Below, in pieces: positions 1-11,532 of a DNA stretch of 64,000 nt (position 1 is its first letter; each line of letters starts with the position of its first letter). Under the pieces are notes generated by a model. The model saw only the letters and a program-made list of their open reading frames with translations. It did no database searches and was not told the origin of the DNA. The DNA is from an uncultured Alphaproteobacteria bacterium (GTDB lineage: Bacteria; Pseudomonadota; Alphaproteobacteria; HIMB59; GCA-002718135): NCBI GenBank assembly GCA_902567855.1, contig CACFOQ010000006.1, forward strand, positions 22,470-86,469, read 5' to 3'. Position numbers and translations under genes: made by a program.

Positions 1-317
1 TCTCCACCTTGATCACATATAGGACAGTCTAAAGGATGATTAATAAGCAAAAATTCCATAACACCTTGTCTAGCTTTTTTAACTAATTCAGTATTAGTTT
101 TTATATTCATACCTTCTGCAGCTGGCATCGCACATGAAGCAATAGGCTTAGGGGATTTTTCCATTTCAACCAAGCACATTCTACAATTACCTGCAATTGA
201 CAATTTGTCATGATAACAAAAACGAGGGATTTCTACATCAGCAAGTTCACATGCCTGCATAACTGTCATGCCATCTTGAAAATCTATAACTTTATTATTA
301 ATTGTTATTTTTGGCAT
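1..317 (-). CDS. nuoG: NADH-quinone oxidoreductase subunit G, N-terminal part (cut by window edge)
   Basis: Peripheral-arm subunit of complex I that relays electrons through iron-sulfur clusters. The 105 visible residues hold the ferredoxin-like [2Fe-2S] site (Cys34, Cys45, Cys48, Cys62) and the start of the next cluster motif (His94, Cys98, Cys101). The start codon overlaps the nuoF stop by one base (TAATG), so translation is probably coupled. The remainder lies outside the window, so full length and later clusters cannot be judged. Identity is firm from the motifs and operon position. Confidence 0.95.
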   Translation of the reverse strand, partial: MPKITINNKVIDFQDGMTVMQACELADVEIPRFCYHDKLSIAGNCRMCLVEMEKSPKPIASCAMPAAEGMNIKTNTELVKKARQGVMEFLLINHPLDCPICDQGG

Positions 318-1597
318 TAAGCTACTTCTCTTTTTGAAATATTTTCATTAATTCTTCTCTCAACTTCACTTCTAAAATGTCTAATTAATCCTTGTATTGG
401 CCAAGCAGCTGCATCTCCTAAAGCACAAATAGTATGTCCTTCTATTTGCTTAGTGACATCTAATAATTTATCAATATCATCATTTTCTATATTACCATTA
501 ATCATCTTACTCATCATTCTATACATCCATCCAGTTCCTTCTCGACATGGCGTACATTGTCCGCAACTTTCATGTTTATAAAAATGTGACAATCTAGCAA
601 TAGCTTCAACAATATCTGTACTTTTGTTCATTACTATTACAGCTGCAGTGCCAAGACCACTTTGAGCTTCTTTTAAACTATCAAAATCCATTTTAACTGT
701 ATCACAAATAGATTTTGGAATTAGAGGGACACTTGCCCCTCCCGGTATAACTGCAAGTAAATTATCCCATCCTCCAATTACACCTCCAGCATGAGTTTCT
801 ATTAATTTTTTTAGTGGTATTCCCATTTCTTCTTCTACGTTACAAGGATTGTTAACGTGACCAGATATGCTAAATATTTTAGTACCTGTATTTTTTGGAT
901 TTCCAAGACTAGAAAACCAATTAGCTCCTCTTCTTAAAATTGTTGGGGCAACTGCAATAGTCTCTACGTTTGTAACAGTAGAAGGGCACCCATACAAACC
1001 AGATCCTGCAGGAAATGGAGGCTTTAATCTAGGTTGACCTTTCTTACCTTCAAGACTTTCTAAAAGTGCAGTTTCTTCTCCACATATATAAGCTCCAGCT
1101 CCTCGATGTAAAAAAATATCAAAATCCCAGTTTGTGCCACAAGCATTTTTACCTAATAAATTAGATTTATAAGCTTCATCTATGGCTTTTTGTAAATTAG
1201 AAGACTCATTATAATATTCACCTCTAATGTAAATATAACAAGTATGAGCATGCATTGCAAAGCCAGCAATCAAACAACCTTCAAGTAATAAATGAGGATC
1301 ATTTCTTAAAATTTCTCTATCCTTGCATGTGCCAGGTTCAGATTCATCTGCATTAACTATTAAATAGTGAGGTTTACCTGAATCTTTTGGCATGAAAGAC
1401 CACTTTAGACCTGCTGGAAAACCAGCGCCACCTCTTCCTCTTAAATCGCTTTTTTTAATTTCATCAATAATATTATCACTACCCATTGAAATCAAATCTT
1501 TAGTATTATTCCATATACCTCTTTTTAATGCACCAGTAAGAGACCAATCATCCTCTCCATATAAATTTTTAAAAATTTTATCTTCTTTTTTTAACAT
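317..1597 (-). CDS. nuoF: NADH-quinone oxidoreductase subunit F (NADH-binding, FMN, 4Fe-4S)
   Basis: Catalytic entry subunit of complex I: oxidises NADH with FMN and passes electrons to a [4Fe-4S] cluster. The 426 residues match family length. Residues about 53-66 hold the glycine-rich FMN/NADH motif [14 protein letters not shown]. The cluster ligands are Cys345, Cys348, Cys351 (SCGQCTPC) and Cys391. It sits directly between nuoE and nuoG with 0-1 bp junctions, so it is co-transcribed with the operon. Nothing looks abnormal. Confidence 0.97.
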   Translation of the reverse strand: MLKKEDKIFKNLYGEDDWSLTGALKRGIWNNTKDLISMGSDNIIDEIKKSDLRGRGGAGFPAGLKWSFMPKDSGKPHYLIVNADESEPGTCKDREILRNDPHLLLEGCLIAGFAMHAHTCYIYIRGEYYNESSNLQKAIDEAYKSNLLGKNACGTNWDFDIFLHRGAGAYICGEETALLESLEGKKGQPRLKPPFPAGSGLYGCPSTVTNVETIAVAPTILRRGANWFSSLGNPKNTGTKIFSISGHVNNPCNVEEEMGIPLKKLIETHAGGVIGGWDNLLAVIPGGASVPLIPKSICDTVKMDFDSLKEAQSGLGTAAVIVMNKSTDIVEAIARLSHFYKHESCGQCTPCREGTGWMYRMMSKMINGNIENDDIDKLLDVTKQIEGHTICALGDAAAWPIQGLIRHFRSEVERRINENISKREVA

Positions 1598-2191
1598 TTA
1601 ATTTTTTCTCTTAGGGTTTGAAGATAATCTGCCAATTTGAGATCCTTTACTAATTTCTTTATCATCTTTTAAATTTATTAATAATCTTTTAAAATTATCT
1701 TCATTCAAGTCTTCAAAATAATCATCATTAATTTGAACCATAGGTGCATTACAACAAGCTCCTAAACATTCTACTTCAACAACAGTAAATCTTTTATCTT
1801 TAGAAGTTTCACCTAAAGAACAGCCAGTGACTTCTTTTGCGATATTTAATAGTTTATCACTTCCTCTTAGCCAGCAAGGAGTTGTTCTACAAATTTGAAT
1901 ATAATTTTTTCCGATTGGCTTCAAATTAAACATAGAATAAAACGTAGCAACTTCTAAAACACGAATAAAAGACATACTTAATGTTTCAGCTACTTTTTCC
2001 AAAGCTTTTTTATTTAACCAACCTTTGTTTTGTCTTTGAGCTAAATCTAGCAATGGGATAACAGCACTTTGTTTTCTTCCACTAGGATATTTTTCAATTA
2101 TTTTTTTAACTTTTAAAAAATTAGTTTCTGACCATTCAAACAAATCTTTTTCATTATCTTTTATAGAGTTAATAAGACCTGGATGCTTCAT
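1598..2191 (-). CDS. nuoE: NADH-quinone oxidoreductase subunit E
   Basis: Thioredoxin-fold [2Fe-2S] subunit of complex I partnering NuoF. Cluster ligands are visible as Cys101, Cys106 (CRTTPC) and Cys142, Cys146 (CLGAC). At 197 residues it is a little short for alphaproteobacterial NuoE, with a lysine-rich tail. Its ATG overlaps the nuoD stop (ATGA), consistent with translational coupling. Confidence 0.96.
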   Translation of the reverse strand: MKHPGLINSIKDNEKDLFEWSETNFLKVKKIIEKYPSGRKQSAVIPLLDLAQRQNKGWLNKKALEKVAETLSMSFIRVLEVATFYSMFNLKPIGKNYIQICRTTPCWLRGSDKLLNIAKEVTGCSLGETSKDKRFTVVEVECLGACCNAPMVQINDDYFEDLNEDNFKRLLINLKDDKEISKGSQIGRLSSNPKRKN

Positions 2192-3366
2192 CTATCTACT
2201 TCTCCAAAAACTATATCTAAACTTCCTAAGATTGCTGCTATATCTGCCATTAAGTGCCCTCTTGATAGATGATTTAAAGTTTGTAAGTGCGCAAATCCTG
2301 GAGCTCTTATCTTACATCTATATGGTTTACTGGAACCGTCAGATACTAGAAAAACTCCAAATTCACCTTTGGGAGCTTCTACTGCACAATATGTTTCTCC
2401 TGTAGGGACTCTGTATCCTTCAGTAAACAATTTAAAATGATGTATTAGTGACTCCATAGATTTTTTCATTGTATTTCTCTTTGGAGGAGTAATTTTATTG
2501 TCATTTACAGATATAATGCCAGGTTTAATTTGTTCTAAGCATTGATTAATAATTTTGATACTTTGACGCATTTCTTCTATTCTTATTAAATACCTATCGA
2601 AACAATCTCCTTTTTTCCCAATCGGAACTTCAAAATCTACTTTATTGTAAGCATCGTAAGGCTGGCTTCTTCTTAAATCCCATGCAACTCCAGAACTTCT
2701 TAAAACTGGACCAGAGCATCCCCAATCTATAGCCTCTTGTTTAGTAATTATTCCAATATCAACAGATCTTTGTCGCAAAATTCTATTATTAGTCAGCAAT
2801 TCTTCAAGATCATCTATAAATTTTGGTAGAGTATTAATATAATCATATAATTTTTCTTCCATTCCTTTAGGCATGTCTTGATGAACACCACCTGGACGAA
2901 AGTAAGCTGCATGAAATCTTGCTCCTGACACCGCTTCATGAAATTCTAATAATTTCTCTCTTTTTTCAAAACACCATAAAAAAGGCGTCACTGCCCCAAT
3001 ATCTGCAGCATAAGCAGGAATATTAAGAAGATGATTTAAAATCCTAGTGATTTCAGAAAAAATAACTCTAATATATTGAGCTCTGATGGGCACTTCCAAA
3101 CTTAATAATTTTTCTGTTGAAAGGGCAAAAGCATGTTCTTGACACATTGGAGATACATAATCTAGTCTGTCAAAATATGGTACTGCCTGAAGATATGTTT
3201 TATATTCAATAAGCTTTTCAGTACCTCGATGAAGCAAGCCAATATGAGGCTCTGCTCTTTCAACAACTTCTCCATCAAGGTCAACAACTAAACGAAGTAC
3301 TCCATGAGCAGCAGGATGTTGTGGTCCAAAATTTAAAGTTGTAGAATTTATTTCAACTTCTTTCAT
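2188..3366 (-). CDS. nuoD: NADH-quinone oxidoreductase subunit D (49 kDa-type)
   Basis: Core subunit lining the quinone pocket of complex I, related to the large subunit of NiFe hydrogenases. 392 residues, the normal length for the unfused form. Family signatures include the N-terminal [14 protein letters not shown] stretch and [12 protein letters not shown]. It is a separate gene from nuoC, unlike the nuoCD fusion of enterics, which fits Alphaproteobacteria. It begins one base from the nuoC stop. Confidence 0.97.
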   Translation of the reverse strand: MKEVEINSTTLNFGPQHPAAHGVLRLVVDLDGEVVERAEPHIGLLHRGTEKLIEYKTYLQAVPYFDRLDYVSPMCQEHAFALSTEKLLSLEVPIRAQYIRVIFSEITRILNHLLNIPAYAADIGAVTPFLWCFEKREKLLEFHEAVSGARFHAAYFRPGGVHQDMPKGMEEKLYDYINTLPKFIDDLEELLTNNRILRQRSVDIGIITKQEAIDWGCSGPVLRSSGVAWDLRRSQPYDAYNKVDFEVPIGKKGDCFDRYLIRIEEMRQSIKIINQCLEQIKPGIISVNDNKITPPKRNTMKKSMESLIHHFKLFTEGYRVPTGETYCAVEAPKGEFGVFLVSDGSSKPYRCKIRAPGFAHLQTLNHLSRGHLMADIAAILGSLDIVFGEVDR

Positions 3367-3968
3367 TAATTATCTTTATCTTTTGATTTTTCATCACCTA
3401 TTAATTCATTCTCAAAACCTTCCCAAGGGCTCATATAATCAAAATTTCTAAATTCTTGATTTAACTGAACAGGCTCATAAACAACTTTTTTTTCCAAGTC
3501 ATCATAACGAACTTCAGTATGGCCGGTTAAAGGAAAATCTTTTCTTAAAGGATGTCCTTCAAAATTATAATCAGTCATAATTCTTCTTAAGTCTGGATGA
3601 TTTAAAAAATAAATTCCAAATAAGTCATAACACTCCCTTTCAAACCAATTGGCAGATTTATATAAAGAAGAAATTGATTCAATTTTATCTTCTATTTTTA
3701 TTGAAGATTTTATAACAATCCTTGAATTTAGAGTCATACTCAAAAATAGATAAATTAACTCAAACCTCTCTTCTCGAGAAGGATAATCAACTGCAGTTAA
3801 GTCAGTGAGCTGGTCATAACATAATTCAGGATCTTCTTTGATTTTTTTTATAGTGTCAAAAATTTCATCTTTTTTAATATAAATTTCATAGTATTCTTTT
3901 TTATAAATAATTTTAAAGTTAGGAAATCTTTCTTCTAAAATTTTTTTAATTGGAGGCTCATCTATCAT
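3366..3968 (-). CDS. nuoC: NADH-quinone oxidoreductase subunit C (30 kDa-type)
   Basis: Peripheral-arm subunit of complex I that contacts NuoD and NuoB. 200 residues. The family signature [10 protein letters not shown] followed by [11 protein letters not shown] is present near residues 110-135, and the [10 protein letters not shown] segment follows. It lies six bases downstream of nuoB and shares one base with nuoD, so it belongs to the same transcript. Confidence 0.96.
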   Translation of the reverse strand: MIDEPPIKKILEERFPNFKIIYKKEYYEIYIKKDEIFDTIKKIKEDPELCYDQLTDLTAVDYPSREERFELIYLFLSMTLNSRIVIKSSIKIEDKIESISSLYKSANWFERECYDLFGIYFLNHPDLRRIMTDYNFEGHPLRKDFPLTGHTEVRYDDLEKKVVYEPVQLNQEFRNFDYMSPWEGFENELIGDEKSKDKDN

Positions 3969-3973
3969 TAATT

Positions 3974-4480
3974 TTATCTATTATCTTTGTTCTTTTTTTT
4001 AATTTTTTTTTGTAATTGCATAATTCCATAAACTAAAGCTTCAGCTGTTGGAGGACATCCTGGAACATAAATATCTACTGGCACAATTCTGTCACAACCC
4101 CTTACAACAGAATAAGAATAATGATAATAACCTCCACCATTTGCGCATGAGCCCATAGAGATTACCCATCTAGGTTCAGGCATCTGATCATAAACTTTTC
4201 TTAGAGCTGGGGCCATTTTATTTGTAAGAGTTCCAGCTACTATCATAACATCTGACTGTCTTGGGCTACCTCTAGGTATAACACCATATCTGTCTAAATC
4301 ATAACGACTCATGTATGCATGCATCATTTCGACTCCACAACAAGCTAAGCCAAAGGTCATAGGCCATAAAGATCCAGTTCTAGCCCAAGTTAATAGATCA
4401 TTATATTTCGCTAACAAGAATCCTTTTTGTCTTACATCCTTTTGAACTTCTTCTATTGATTGAAAATCATCTATTCCCAT
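3974..4480 (-). CDS. nuoB: NADH-quinone oxidoreductase subunit B (N2 cluster)
   Basis: Carries the terminal [4Fe-4S] cluster N2 that donates to quinone. The ligand set is visible: adjacent Cys-Cys in [10 protein letters not shown], Cys in MGSCANGG and Cys in VPGCPP. I chose the internal ATG at 4480 (MGIDDF...), which has AAGGGG about eight bases upstream. The in-frame ATG at 4501 would overlap nuoA by 31 bp and has no Shine-Dalgarno sequence. With the chosen start the protein has 168 residues and overlaps nuoA by 10 bp. Confidence 0.93.
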   Translation of the reverse strand: MGIDDFQSIEEVQKDVRQKGFLLAKYNDLLTWARTGSLWPMTFGLACCGVEMMHAYMSRYDLDRYGVIPRGSPRQSDVMIVAGTLTNKMAPALRKVYDQMPEPRWVISMGSCANGGGYYHYSYSVVRGCDRIVPVDIYVPGCPPTAEALVYGIMQLQKKIKKKNKDNR

Positions 4481-4836
4481 TCCAAAGCCCCTTTTTTCCA
4501 TTCATAAATGAAGCCAATAGTTAAAATTAGCAAAAATATCATCATGGACCAGAAACCAAAAAGGCCAATTGAACCCAAAGAAATTGCCCAAGGAAAGAGA
4601 AAAGCAACTTCTAAATCAAAAATTATAAATAAAATAGCTACTAAATAAAATCTTACATCAAATCTTCCTCTAGCATCATCAAAAGCTTCAAATCCACATT
4701 CGTAAGCAGATAACTTTTCACTATCAGGCTTAGATTCACCAGCTATAAAAGATAGCAAAGTCATACCTATTGCAATTCCAAGTCCAATAAAAATAAAAAT
4801 TAATATCGGAAGATATTCGTGTAAAAAAATTGTCAC
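4471..4836 (-). CDS. nuoA: NADH-quinone oxidoreductase subunit A
   Basis: Small membrane subunit at the junction of the peripheral and membrane arms. 121 residues with three hydrophobic helices and the conserved YECGFEAF and [15 protein letters not shown] signatures. First gene of the operon. The start is a GTG with no clear Shine-Dalgarno sequence. The 90 bp between it and tRNA-Asp should hold the nuo promoter, but I could not pick a convincing -35/-10 pair. Confidence 0.95.
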   Translation of the reverse strand: MTIFLHEYLPILIFIFIGLGIAIGMTLLSFIAGESKPDSEKLSAYECGFEAFDDARGRFDVRFYLVAILFIIFDLEVAFLFPWAISLGSIGLFGFWSMMIFLLILTIGFIYEWKKGALEWE

Positions 4837-4927
4837 AACTAACTATATAGTATCAAATTTATAAAGGGATAACTAATATATTTATAAAATTATACAAGTT
4901 ATACTGACATGATCAGCAATGAATTAA

Positions 4928-5004
4928 TGGCGCGAGAGACGGGACTCGAACCCGCGACCTCCTGCGTGACAGGCAGGCGTTCTAACCAACTGAACTACTC
5001 CCGC
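4928..5004 (-). tRNA. tRNA-Asp (anticodon GTC)
   Basis: Reading the minus strand gives a full cloverleaf: acceptor GCGGGAG paired with CTCTCGC, an anticodon loop with GTC, a GGTTCGAGTCC T-arm and an encoded CCA. It lies just downstream of tRNA-Val, probably in one transcript with it. Confidence 0.96.
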
Positions 5005-5009
5005 GCATA

Positions 5010-5085
5010 TGGTGGGTGTTGAGAGACTCGAACTCCCGACCCTCTCGGTGTAAACGAGATGCTCTACCAACTGAGCTAAACACCC
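5010..5085 (-). tRNA. tRNA-Val (anticodon TAC)
   Basis: Minus-strand cloverleaf with acceptor GGGTGTT/AACACCC, D-arm AGCTCAGTTGGTAGAGC, anticodon loop TTTACAC (TAC), T-arm GTTCGAGTC and an encoded CCA. Only five bases separate it from tRNA-Asp. Confidence 0.96.
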
Positions 5086-5093
5086 AAAACAAA

Positions 5094-5123
5094 ACCGGCT
5101 GTTAATCGTATTTAACAGCCGGT
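5094..5123 (-). terminator. Rho-independent terminator of hupB
   Basis: Perfect 12-bp inverted repeat ACCGGCTGTTAA (5094-5105) and TTAACAGCCGGT (5112-5123) with a 6-nt loop. Reading the minus strand it is followed by GGTTTTGTTTTG. It lies 21 bp after the hupB stop and upstream of tRNA-Val. Confidence 0.85.
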
Positions 5124-5144
5124 GCAAGAAAAATTCTATAAAAA

Positions 5145-5420
5145 TTAATTGTTTACCGCATCTTTTAAAGCTTTTCCCACAGTAAATTTTGGTCTTTTTG
5201 AAGCTGGAATTTGTATAGACTCACCAGTTCTTGGATTTCTTCCAGTAGTTGCTTTTCTATGGCTAACACTGAAATTTCCAAAACCAACAATACTAACCTT
5301 TTCATCTCGTTTTAGAGCATTAGTAACTGCATCTAAAAAACTTTCAATTGAACGAGTTGCATCAGATTTGGACAAGCCAGCTGATGAAGCTACAGAAGCT
5401 ATTAAATCATTTTTATTCAC
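5145..5420 (-). CDS. hupB: DNA-binding protein HU (beta-type)
   Basis: Small histone-like protein that bends and compacts DNA. 91 residues, standard length, with the HU signature GFGNFSVSHRKATTGRNPRTGE on the DNA-clamping arm and a C-terminal KFTVGKALKDAVN. The start is a GTG at 5420 with a good GGAG six bases upstream. It lies downstream of lon as in many Alphaproteobacteria and has its own strong terminator. Confidence 0.96.
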   Translation of the reverse strand: MNKNDLIASVASSAGLSKSDATRSIESFLDAVTNALKRDEKVSIVGFGNFSVSHRKATTGRNPRTGESIQIPASKRPKFTVGKALKDAVNN

Positions 5421-5543
5421 TTTAGACTCCTTTAATTATATCTTGATAAGGTGATATTATTTAGAACAGATATAAGTCAATAATTTAATTTAAATAATCC
5501 CAGAATATAAGGAAAATAATAAAAAAATGGCTGTATATATGTA

Positions 5544-7937
5544 TTAATGAGTAATAGATTTATCTAAATTTACTGAAGATATTGGGGATTTTTGAGATTT
5601 AATAATATCTGATTCGCTTAAATTAAGAGGAGTTATAGATTTAATCAAACTATATTCAAGGATAGATTTTGCATCATTAACACTTACAATTTTAATGCTA
5701 CTAGTAATATCTTTATCAATTTCACTTAAGTCTTTTTTGTTTTCTTCAGGAATTAAAACTGTTTTGATCCCTGCTCTCGAAGCAGCATATAATTTTTCTT
5801 TTAATCCTCCTATCGGAAGAACTCTTCCTCTTAAGGTTATTTCTCCAGTCATTGCAATATCTTTTTTTATTTTAATACCAGTAAGTGAAGAAACAAGACT
5901 ATTAAATATAGCTATCCCAGCGCTAGGACCATCTTTTGGAGTTGCTCCTTCAGGGACATGCACATGTATATCATATTTATCAAAATCTAATGGATTGATT
6001 CCAAGACTTAAAGCTTGAGATCTAACATATGAACTGGCAGCCTGAATGGATTCTTTCATAACATCACCAAGTTTTCCAGTTATAGTTAATTTTCCTTTTC
6101 CAATTGATAAAAGAACTTCAATTGATAATATCTCACCACCTACTTCTGTCCAAGCTAAACCGTTTGTTATACCAATCATATTTTTCTTTTCAATTTCATT
6201 ATTTCTGTATTTTTCTACACCTAAATAATTTTGTATAGATTTTTTATCTAATAAAGTTTTTCTTTTTGTCTTAGTTTCTAAATCCTTAACGACTTTTCTG
6301 CATATTTTTGAAATTTCTTTTTCTAGCCCTCGTACTCCTGCTTCTCTAGTATAATATCTAATAATTTGTTTAATTAAAGTGGAGTTAAAATTTATTTCTG
6401 AGTTTTTTAAACCATTATTTTTAATTTGTTTTGGTACTAAATATCTTTTTGCAATTTGATTTTTTTCATTTTCAGTATAGCCTGGTATTCTTATTATCTC
6501 CATCCTATCTAATAAAGCAGGAGGTATATTAAGAGTATTTGCAGTACATACAAACATCACATCTGATAAATCGTAATCTAGCTCTAAATAATGGTCATTA
6601 AATTTATTATTTTGCTCAGGATCTAATACTTCAAGTAATGCTGATGATGGATCACCTCTCCAATCAGAGCCTAATTTATCGATTTCGTCTAATAAAATAA
6701 GAGGATTAGAAGTCTTTGACTTTTTCATAGCCTGTAAAAATCTTCCAGGCATTGATCCGATATATGTTTTTCTGTGACCTCGAATTTCAGCTTCATCCCT
6801 TACGCCACCTAATGACATTCTAACAAAGTTTCTTCCTGTAGAATTAGCAATGGACTTCCCTAAAGAAGTTTTGCCAACTCCTGGAGGGCCTACTAAGCAA
6901 AGAATTGGACCTTTAATTTTATTAATTCTTTTTTGAACAGCTAAATATTCTAAAATTCTATCTTTAACTTTTTCTAAACCATAATGATCGGACTCAAGAA
7001 TAGACTTAGCTTTTTTAATATTTTTTGAAATTGCTGAAGGATTATTCCAAGGTATACTAATCACCCAATCGAGATAATTTCTTATTACAGTTGCTTCTGC
7101 AGACATGGGGCTCATATTTTTTAATTTTTTTATTTCAGATTTACATTTTTCACGGGCTTCAGAACTTAAATTTAATTTCTTTAGTTTATTTTCAATTTCA
7201 GCAATATCATCAACTTCATCATTATCACCCAATTCTTTTTGGATAGCTTTCATCTGTTCATTTAAGTAATATTCTTTTTGTGTTTTTTCCATTTGCCTTT
7301 TTACCCGACCTTTAATTTTTTTTTCAATTTGCATTGAGTCAATTTCAGCAATTAAATATCCATAAACTTTATCTAAAGATTTTTCCAAAGAAGTAGTTTC
7401 TAGTAATTCTTGTTTTTGATTTAAATTTATATTTAAATTAGCAATCACTACATCTGTAAATTTATTATAATCATTGTAAGTTTTTAAATTGTTAATTATC
7501 TCAGGTGATATTTTTTTATTAATTTTTTGATAAGATTCAAATTGATCTAATATTATTTTAATTAAAGCCCTAATATTAGAATTATTTTTAGACTTAATCT
7601 TTAGTAATGAGTAATTAGCAATTAGATAATCATTTTTAGAAATAAATTCTTTTATATTAACTCTTTCTAAACCTTCAACTAATACCTTTATAGTTCCATC
7701 AGGAAGTTTTAATAATTGTAATACTTTAGCTAATGTGCCAACTTTATAAAGATGTTCAGAATTTGGAGAATCAACTTCAGGATTGATCTGAGTAACAAGT
7801 AGAATTTTTTTATCTTTTATCATTACATTATTAAGAGCGTTAACAGAAGGTTTTCTACCAACAAATAAGGGTGCTACCATATGAGGAAAGACTACTATGT
7901 CTCTCAAGGGTAAAACAGGTATAGAATTAGAGTTCAT
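5544..7937 (-). CDS. lon: ATP-dependent protease La (Lon)
   Basis: Cytoplasmic AAA+ serine-lysine protease that degrades misfolded and regulatory proteins. 797 residues in the usual order: N-terminal LON domain (about 1-200), coiled linker, AAA+ module with Walker A GPPGVGKTS and Walker B LILLDEID, and a C-terminal protease domain. The catalytic dyad is Ser672 (KDGPSAG) and Lys713 (GGLKEK). It follows clpX with a 33-bp gap, completing a tig-clpP-clpX-lon block. Confidence 0.97.
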   Translation of the reverse strand: MNSNSIPVLPLRDIVVFPHMVAPLFVGRKPSVNALNNVMIKDKKILLVTQINPEVDSPNSEHLYKVGTLAKVLQLLKLPDGTIKVLVEGLERVNIKEFISKNDYLIANYSLLKIKSKNNSNIRALIKIILDQFESYQKINKKISPEIINNLKTYNDYNKFTDVVIANLNINLNQKQELLETTSLEKSLDKVYGYLIAEIDSMQIEKKIKGRVKRQMEKTQKEYYLNEQMKAIQKELGDNDEVDDIAEIENKLKKLNLSSEAREKCKSEIKKLKNMSPMSAEATVIRNYLDWVISIPWNNPSAISKNIKKAKSILESDHYGLEKVKDRILEYLAVQKRINKIKGPILCLVGPPGVGKTSLGKSIANSTGRNFVRMSLGGVRDEAEIRGHRKTYIGSMPGRFLQAMKKSKTSNPLILLDEIDKLGSDWRGDPSSALLEVLDPEQNNKFNDHYLELDYDLSDVMFVCTANTLNIPPALLDRMEIIRIPGYTENEKNQIAKRYLVPKQIKNNGLKNSEINFNSTLIKQIIRYYTREAGVRGLEKEISKICRKVVKDLETKTKRKTLLDKKSIQNYLGVEKYRNNEIEKKNMIGITNGLAWTEVGGEILSIEVLLSIGKGKLTITGKLGDVMKESIQAASSYVRSQALSLGINPLDFDKYDIHVHVPEGATPKDGPSAGIAIFNSLVSSLTGIKIKKDIAMTGEITLRGRVLPIGGLKEKLYAASRAGIKTVLIPEENKKDLSEIDKDITSSIKIVSVNDAKSILEYSLIKSITPLNLSESDIIKSQKSPISSVNLDKSITH

Positions 7938-7970
7938 TGTTTATCTAAAATATGTATTATTTATTAATTT

Positions 7971-9230
7971 TCAAGATTTGTTAACAGCTATTTTTTCATT
8001 GCTTTTAGGCGCAAATAGAAGCACAGGCTCAATTTTTTTTGTTACTACATCCCTATTTATAACTATTTTATTTAAATCTTTCTGATCTGGAGATTCATAC
8101 ATTAGATCTACTAATAAATCTTCCATGATTGATCTTAATCCTCTGGCACCAGTTTTTCTGTTTACTGCAAGTTTAGCTATTTCAATCAAAGCATCATTTT
8201 TAATTTCTAGATCAATATTATCCATTTTAAATAAAACTTCAAATTGCTTTGTTATAGCATTTTTTGGTTCTTTCATAATGCGAACTAGCATTTTTTCGTT
8301 AAGCTCAGTCAATGTTGCACAAACAGGTAAACGACCAACAAATTCAGGTATCATTCCAAATTTTAATAAATCTTCATTTTCTATCCTAGATAAAATATCA
8401 CCTATATTATTTGATTCAAAATTTGAAAGACTAGAATTAAATCCTATAGAAGTTCCTTTGATTCTTGAATTAATAATATTCTCTATACCAGCAAAAGCTC
8501 CTCCACATATAAAAAGTATATTTGAAGTATCTATATGTAGAAATTCTTGTTGAGGGTGTTTTCTTCCTCCTTGTGGGGGAACACTAGCAACTGTTCCTTC
8601 CATTATTTTTAACAATGCTTGTTGTACACCTTCACCTGAAACATCTCTAGTAATTGAAGGATTGTCACTTTTTCTACCTATCTTATCTATTTCATCAATG
8701 TATACTATTCCTTTTTGAGCTCTTTCAACATTATAATCGGAAGCTTGAAGTAATTTTAAAATAATATTCTCTACATCCTCACCTACATACCCAGCTTCTG
8801 TTAAACTAGTCGCATCTGCCATAGTAAATGGAACATCTAATATTCTTGCTAAAGTTTGTGCTAATAATGTTTTGCCTGTTCCTGTAGGGCCAATTAATAA
8901 TATATTTGATTTAGAAATTTCTACATCTGAAGAAGCAATATTTGATAATCTTTTATAATGGTTATAAACTGCAACAGACAAAGTTTTTTTTGCATCTTCT
9001 TGGCCTATAACATAGTCATTTAATATTGAATTAATTTCTCTGGGTTTTGGTATATCTTGCTTAATTTTTATTTTGCTGTTTTTAGTATCTTCCTTAATTA
9101 TGTCCATACATAATTCAACACATTCATCGCACACAAAAACTGTAGGTCCAGCAATTAATTTTTTTACCTCTTTCTGGCTTTTTCCACAAAAAGAACAGAA
9201 CAAAGAATCTTTTTCATTTTTTTTATTCAT
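7971..9230 (-). CDS. clpX: ATP-dependent Clp protease ATP-binding subunit ClpX
   Basis: Hexameric AAA+ unfoldase feeding ClpP. 419 residues. The N-terminal zinc-binding domain has Cys12, Cys15, Cys34 and Cys37, followed by Walker A GPTGTGKT and Walker B VYIDEIDK. The pore loop GYVGED and the ClpP-docking region, as IGFNS rather than the usual IGF tripeptide context, are visible. It abuts clpP by one base, so the two products are made from one message. Confidence 0.97.
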   Translation of the reverse strand: MNKKNEKDSLFCSFCGKSQKEVKKLIAGPTVFVCDECVELCMDIIKEDTKNSKIKIKQDIPKPREINSILNDYVIGQEDAKKTLSVAVYNHYKRLSNIASSDVEISKSNILLIGPTGTGKTLLAQTLARILDVPFTMADATSLTEAGYVGEDVENIILKLLQASDYNVERAQKGIVYIDEIDKIGRKSDNPSITRDVSGEGVQQALLKIMEGTVASVPPQGGRKHPQQEFLHIDTSNILFICGGAFAGIENIINSRIKGTSIGFNSSLSNFESNNIGDILSRIENEDLLKFGMIPEFVGRLPVCATLTELNEKMLVRIMKEPKNAITKQFEVLFKMDNIDLEIKNDALIEIAKLAVNRKTGARGLRSIMEDLLVDLMYESPDQKDLNKIVINRDVVTKKIEPVLLFAPKSNEKIAVNKS

Positions 9231-9841
9231 TATTTTCTATCTTCAACAATTTTATCAATTAATCCAAATTTAATTGCCTCTTGAGGAGAAAAATATTTAT
9301 CCCTTTCCATAATTTCCTCAATTTCTTTTATATTTTTTCCAGTATGTTTAGCATAAATTTCATTTAATCTTTTTTTAGTTTTAATAATTTCTTTTGTTTG
9401 TATTTCAATATCTGTTACTTGCCCTTGATAGCCTCCGCTTGGTTGATGCATCATAATTCTAGAATTTGGAAGAGAATATCTCATATTGCCTGCTCCAGCA
9501 GTTAATAATAATGAACCAGCAGAAGCTGCTTGACCAATACATATTGTCATAATTTTTGATGATATATATTGCATTGTATCATACATAGCCAAACCCGACC
9601 AAACTATTCCTCCAGGAGAATTTATATAAAAAGAAATTTCTTTTTTAGGATTTTCAGATTCCAAAAATAATAATTGAGCACAAATTAAGCTTGCAATATT
9701 ATCATCTATTGGACCTGTTAAGAAAATAATTCTTTCTTTCAAGAGTCTAGAGTAAATATCATAAGCTCTTTCACCCCTTGAAGATTGTTCTACCACCATT
9801 GGTATTAAATTGTTTGTTAAATTGTCTATAGGGTCTTTCAT
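9230..9841 (-). CDS. clpP: ATP-dependent Clp protease proteolytic subunit
   Basis: Barrel-forming serine protease partner of ClpX. 203 residues. The catalytic triad is Ser107 (GQAASAGS), His132 (MMHQPSGG) and Asp181 (ERDKYFS). The [14 protein letters not shown] substrate-channel segment is normal. It overlaps tig by four bases (ATGA) and clpX by one. Confidence 0.97.
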   Translation of the reverse strand: MKDPIDNLTNNLIPMVVEQSSRGERAYDIYSRLLKERIIFLTGPIDDNIASLICAQLLFLESENPKKEISFYINSPGGIVWSGLAMYDTMQYISSKIMTICIGQAASAGSLLLTAGAGNMRYSLPNSRIMMHQPSGGYQGQVTDIEIQTKEIIKTKKRLNEIYAKHTGKNIKEIEEIMERDKYFSPQEAIKFGLIDKIVEDRK

Positions 9842-11187
9842 TTTAATTCCTTATTTTGAAATATTTCAATGTTTAATTTTTCAAATTTTTTAATATCTAT
9901 TTTCTCATTTTTCAACTTAACTTTTGAAATTATATTATCAACTATTTTTTGTTCAAATATTGGACCACGAATTGTTTCAATACTGGAAGGATTTTTTTTG
10001 AAATAATCAAATATTTGTTTTTCTTGACCAGGGTATTGAGATGCATAATTAATCATACCATCAGTTAACTCTTTTTCTGTTACTGTAATATTATCAATAA
10101 CTGCTATATGTTGCATTAAAACAGCAAGTTTAACTCTTCTTAATGCTATTTTTTTATATCTTTTCTTTAATTCTTCATCAGATAAATTTTTATCATCTTC
10201 ATCAAGACTATTATCTTTCTTAGCTTGATCTAATCTTGACATAATAGAACTAAATTCCTCATCTAATATACCTTCAGGTACATCAAATTTATTTTTTTTC
10301 TCTAAAATATCCATTAATTCTTTTTTTTGTATTTGTTTCAATGATTCTTGATATTGTTTTATTAAATTTTGTTCCAAATTGTCTTTTAATTGCTTTTCAT
10401 CTTTCAGATTATTTTTTTCTAAAAATTCTTTAGTAATTTCAAATTCATGAAGCTGTTCTAAGGAAACTATTTCTATTTCAAATTCAACTTCTTTCTTTTC
10501 TTTTTGTTTTAAGGCTTCTTTTAAATCAAATTTTAAATTAATCTTATCTCCTACTTTTACTTTTTTGTTTACTAATAAAGGGCCAATATCAGGTAGTATC
10601 TGGTAATCTGAATCAGTTATAATAGGCATATTATTTTGAGATTTTAAAAACTCTGGAACTGACTCATCTTTTGTTGTTATATTAGCAATAATTTTATCTG
10701 ATATTTTGGCAACTCTATCATCTTTAACTTTATGATAATGTTTTTGTGAATTAATAAATTGATTATAGTTTTCATCAATTCTTTTTTTATCTACATCAAT
10801 AGTTCTATTAACTAATTCTATTTCTTCAAAGGGGCTAACTTCTATATTAGGCTCAAGATCTATTTTGATTGAAATTTCTACTGGTTGATTTTTTTCATAT
10901 TTTTTTAATTCAACCTTAGGTTGCCGAAAAGGTTTAAGTTTTTTTTCATCTATTAGTTTTTTTGTATTTTGCTCAACAATTTTTTCTATAACTTCAGAAA
11001 GAACATTATTTTCATATTTTTTTTTAACAATATTAAGAGGTGCTTTTCCTTTTCTAAAACCAGGCAAAGAAACAGTTGGCATTAATTTATTAATTTTATC
11101 ATTTATAGAGTCGTCTATATCTTTGTAAGGAATTTGAATTTCAAATTCTTTAAATAATTTTTTTGAATTAATTTCTTTAATATTCAT
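9838..11187 (-). CDS. tig: Trigger factor (ribosome-associated chaperone, PPIase)
   Basis: Ribosome-bound chaperone that receives nascent chains. 449 residues. The ribosome-binding signature is visible near residues 43-48 as GFRKGK. A divergent FKBP-type central domain and a long, lysine/glutamate-rich helical C-terminal domain follow. First gene of the clp-lon run. Its start is 10 bp downstream of tRNA-Leu, so the promoter may lie upstream of the tRNA. Confidence 0.96.
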   Translation of the reverse strand: MNIKEINSKKLFKEFEIQIPYKDIDDSINDKINKLMPTVSLPGFRKGKAPLNIVKKKYENNVLSEVIEKIVEQNTKKLIDEKKLKPFRQPKVELKKYEKNQPVEISIKIDLEPNIEVSPFEEIELVNRTIDVDKKRIDENYNQFINSQKHYHKVKDDRVAKISDKIIANITTKDESVPEFLKSQNNMPIITDSDYQILPDIGPLLVNKKVKVGDKINLKFDLKEALKQKEKKEVEFEIEIVSLEQLHEFEITKEFLEKNNLKDEKQLKDNLEQNLIKQYQESLKQIQKKELMDILEKKNKFDVPEGILDEEFSSIMSRLDQAKKDNSLDEDDKNLSDEELKKRYKKIALRRVKLAVLMQHIAVIDNITVTEKELTDGMINYASQYPGQEKQIFDYFKKNPSSIETIRGPIFEQKIVDNIISKVKLKNEKIDIKKFEKLNIEIFQNKELK

Positions 11188-11197
11188 AGTTCTTCTT

Positions 11198-11282
11198 TGG
11201 TAGGCCGGAAAGGACTTGAACCTTCACACCTCGCGGCATAGGAACCTAAATCCTACGTGTCTACCAATTCCACCACCGGCCC
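11198..11282 (-). tRNA. tRNA-Leu (anticodon TAG)
   Basis: Class II tRNA on the minus strand, 85 nt, with a long variable arm. Acceptor GGGCCGG/CCGGCCT (one G-U pair), D-arm TGGTGGAATTGGTAGACAC, anticodon TAG, T-arm GGTTCAAGTCC and an encoded CCA. Confidence 0.95.
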
Positions 11283-11407
11283 TTTAATTTTCGCTTTTAT
11301 GTTGAACTCAATTAATAAACAACAAAGAATATAATTTTTTTAATAAAATATTTTAGCTATTTTCTAGTAAAAAAAGCTCAAATATAAGATTTGGGTGGTA
11401 AAAAAAA

Positions 11408-11485
11408 TGGGGCGAACGAAGGGATTCGAACCCTCGACATCGGGCACCACAAGCCCGCGCTCTAACCAACTGAGCTACGTTCGCC
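11408..11485 (-). tRNA. tRNA-His (anticodon GTG)
   Basis: Minus-strand cloverleaf with anticodon GTG and the histidine-specific extra G at position -1 opposite the discriminator C. Acceptor GCGAACG/CGTTCGC, T-arm GGTTCGAATCC, CCA encoded. Confidence 0.95.
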
Positions 11486-11532
11486 ATAAATAATTTGTGT
11501 TTTTTATATAATTTTTCCGGTATATCAAAAGA

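Noticed and set aside
4924..5127. Minus-strand open frame across tRNA-Asp and tRNA-Val
   Set aside because: It is a translation of the two tRNA genes and part of the hupB terminator, not a protein.
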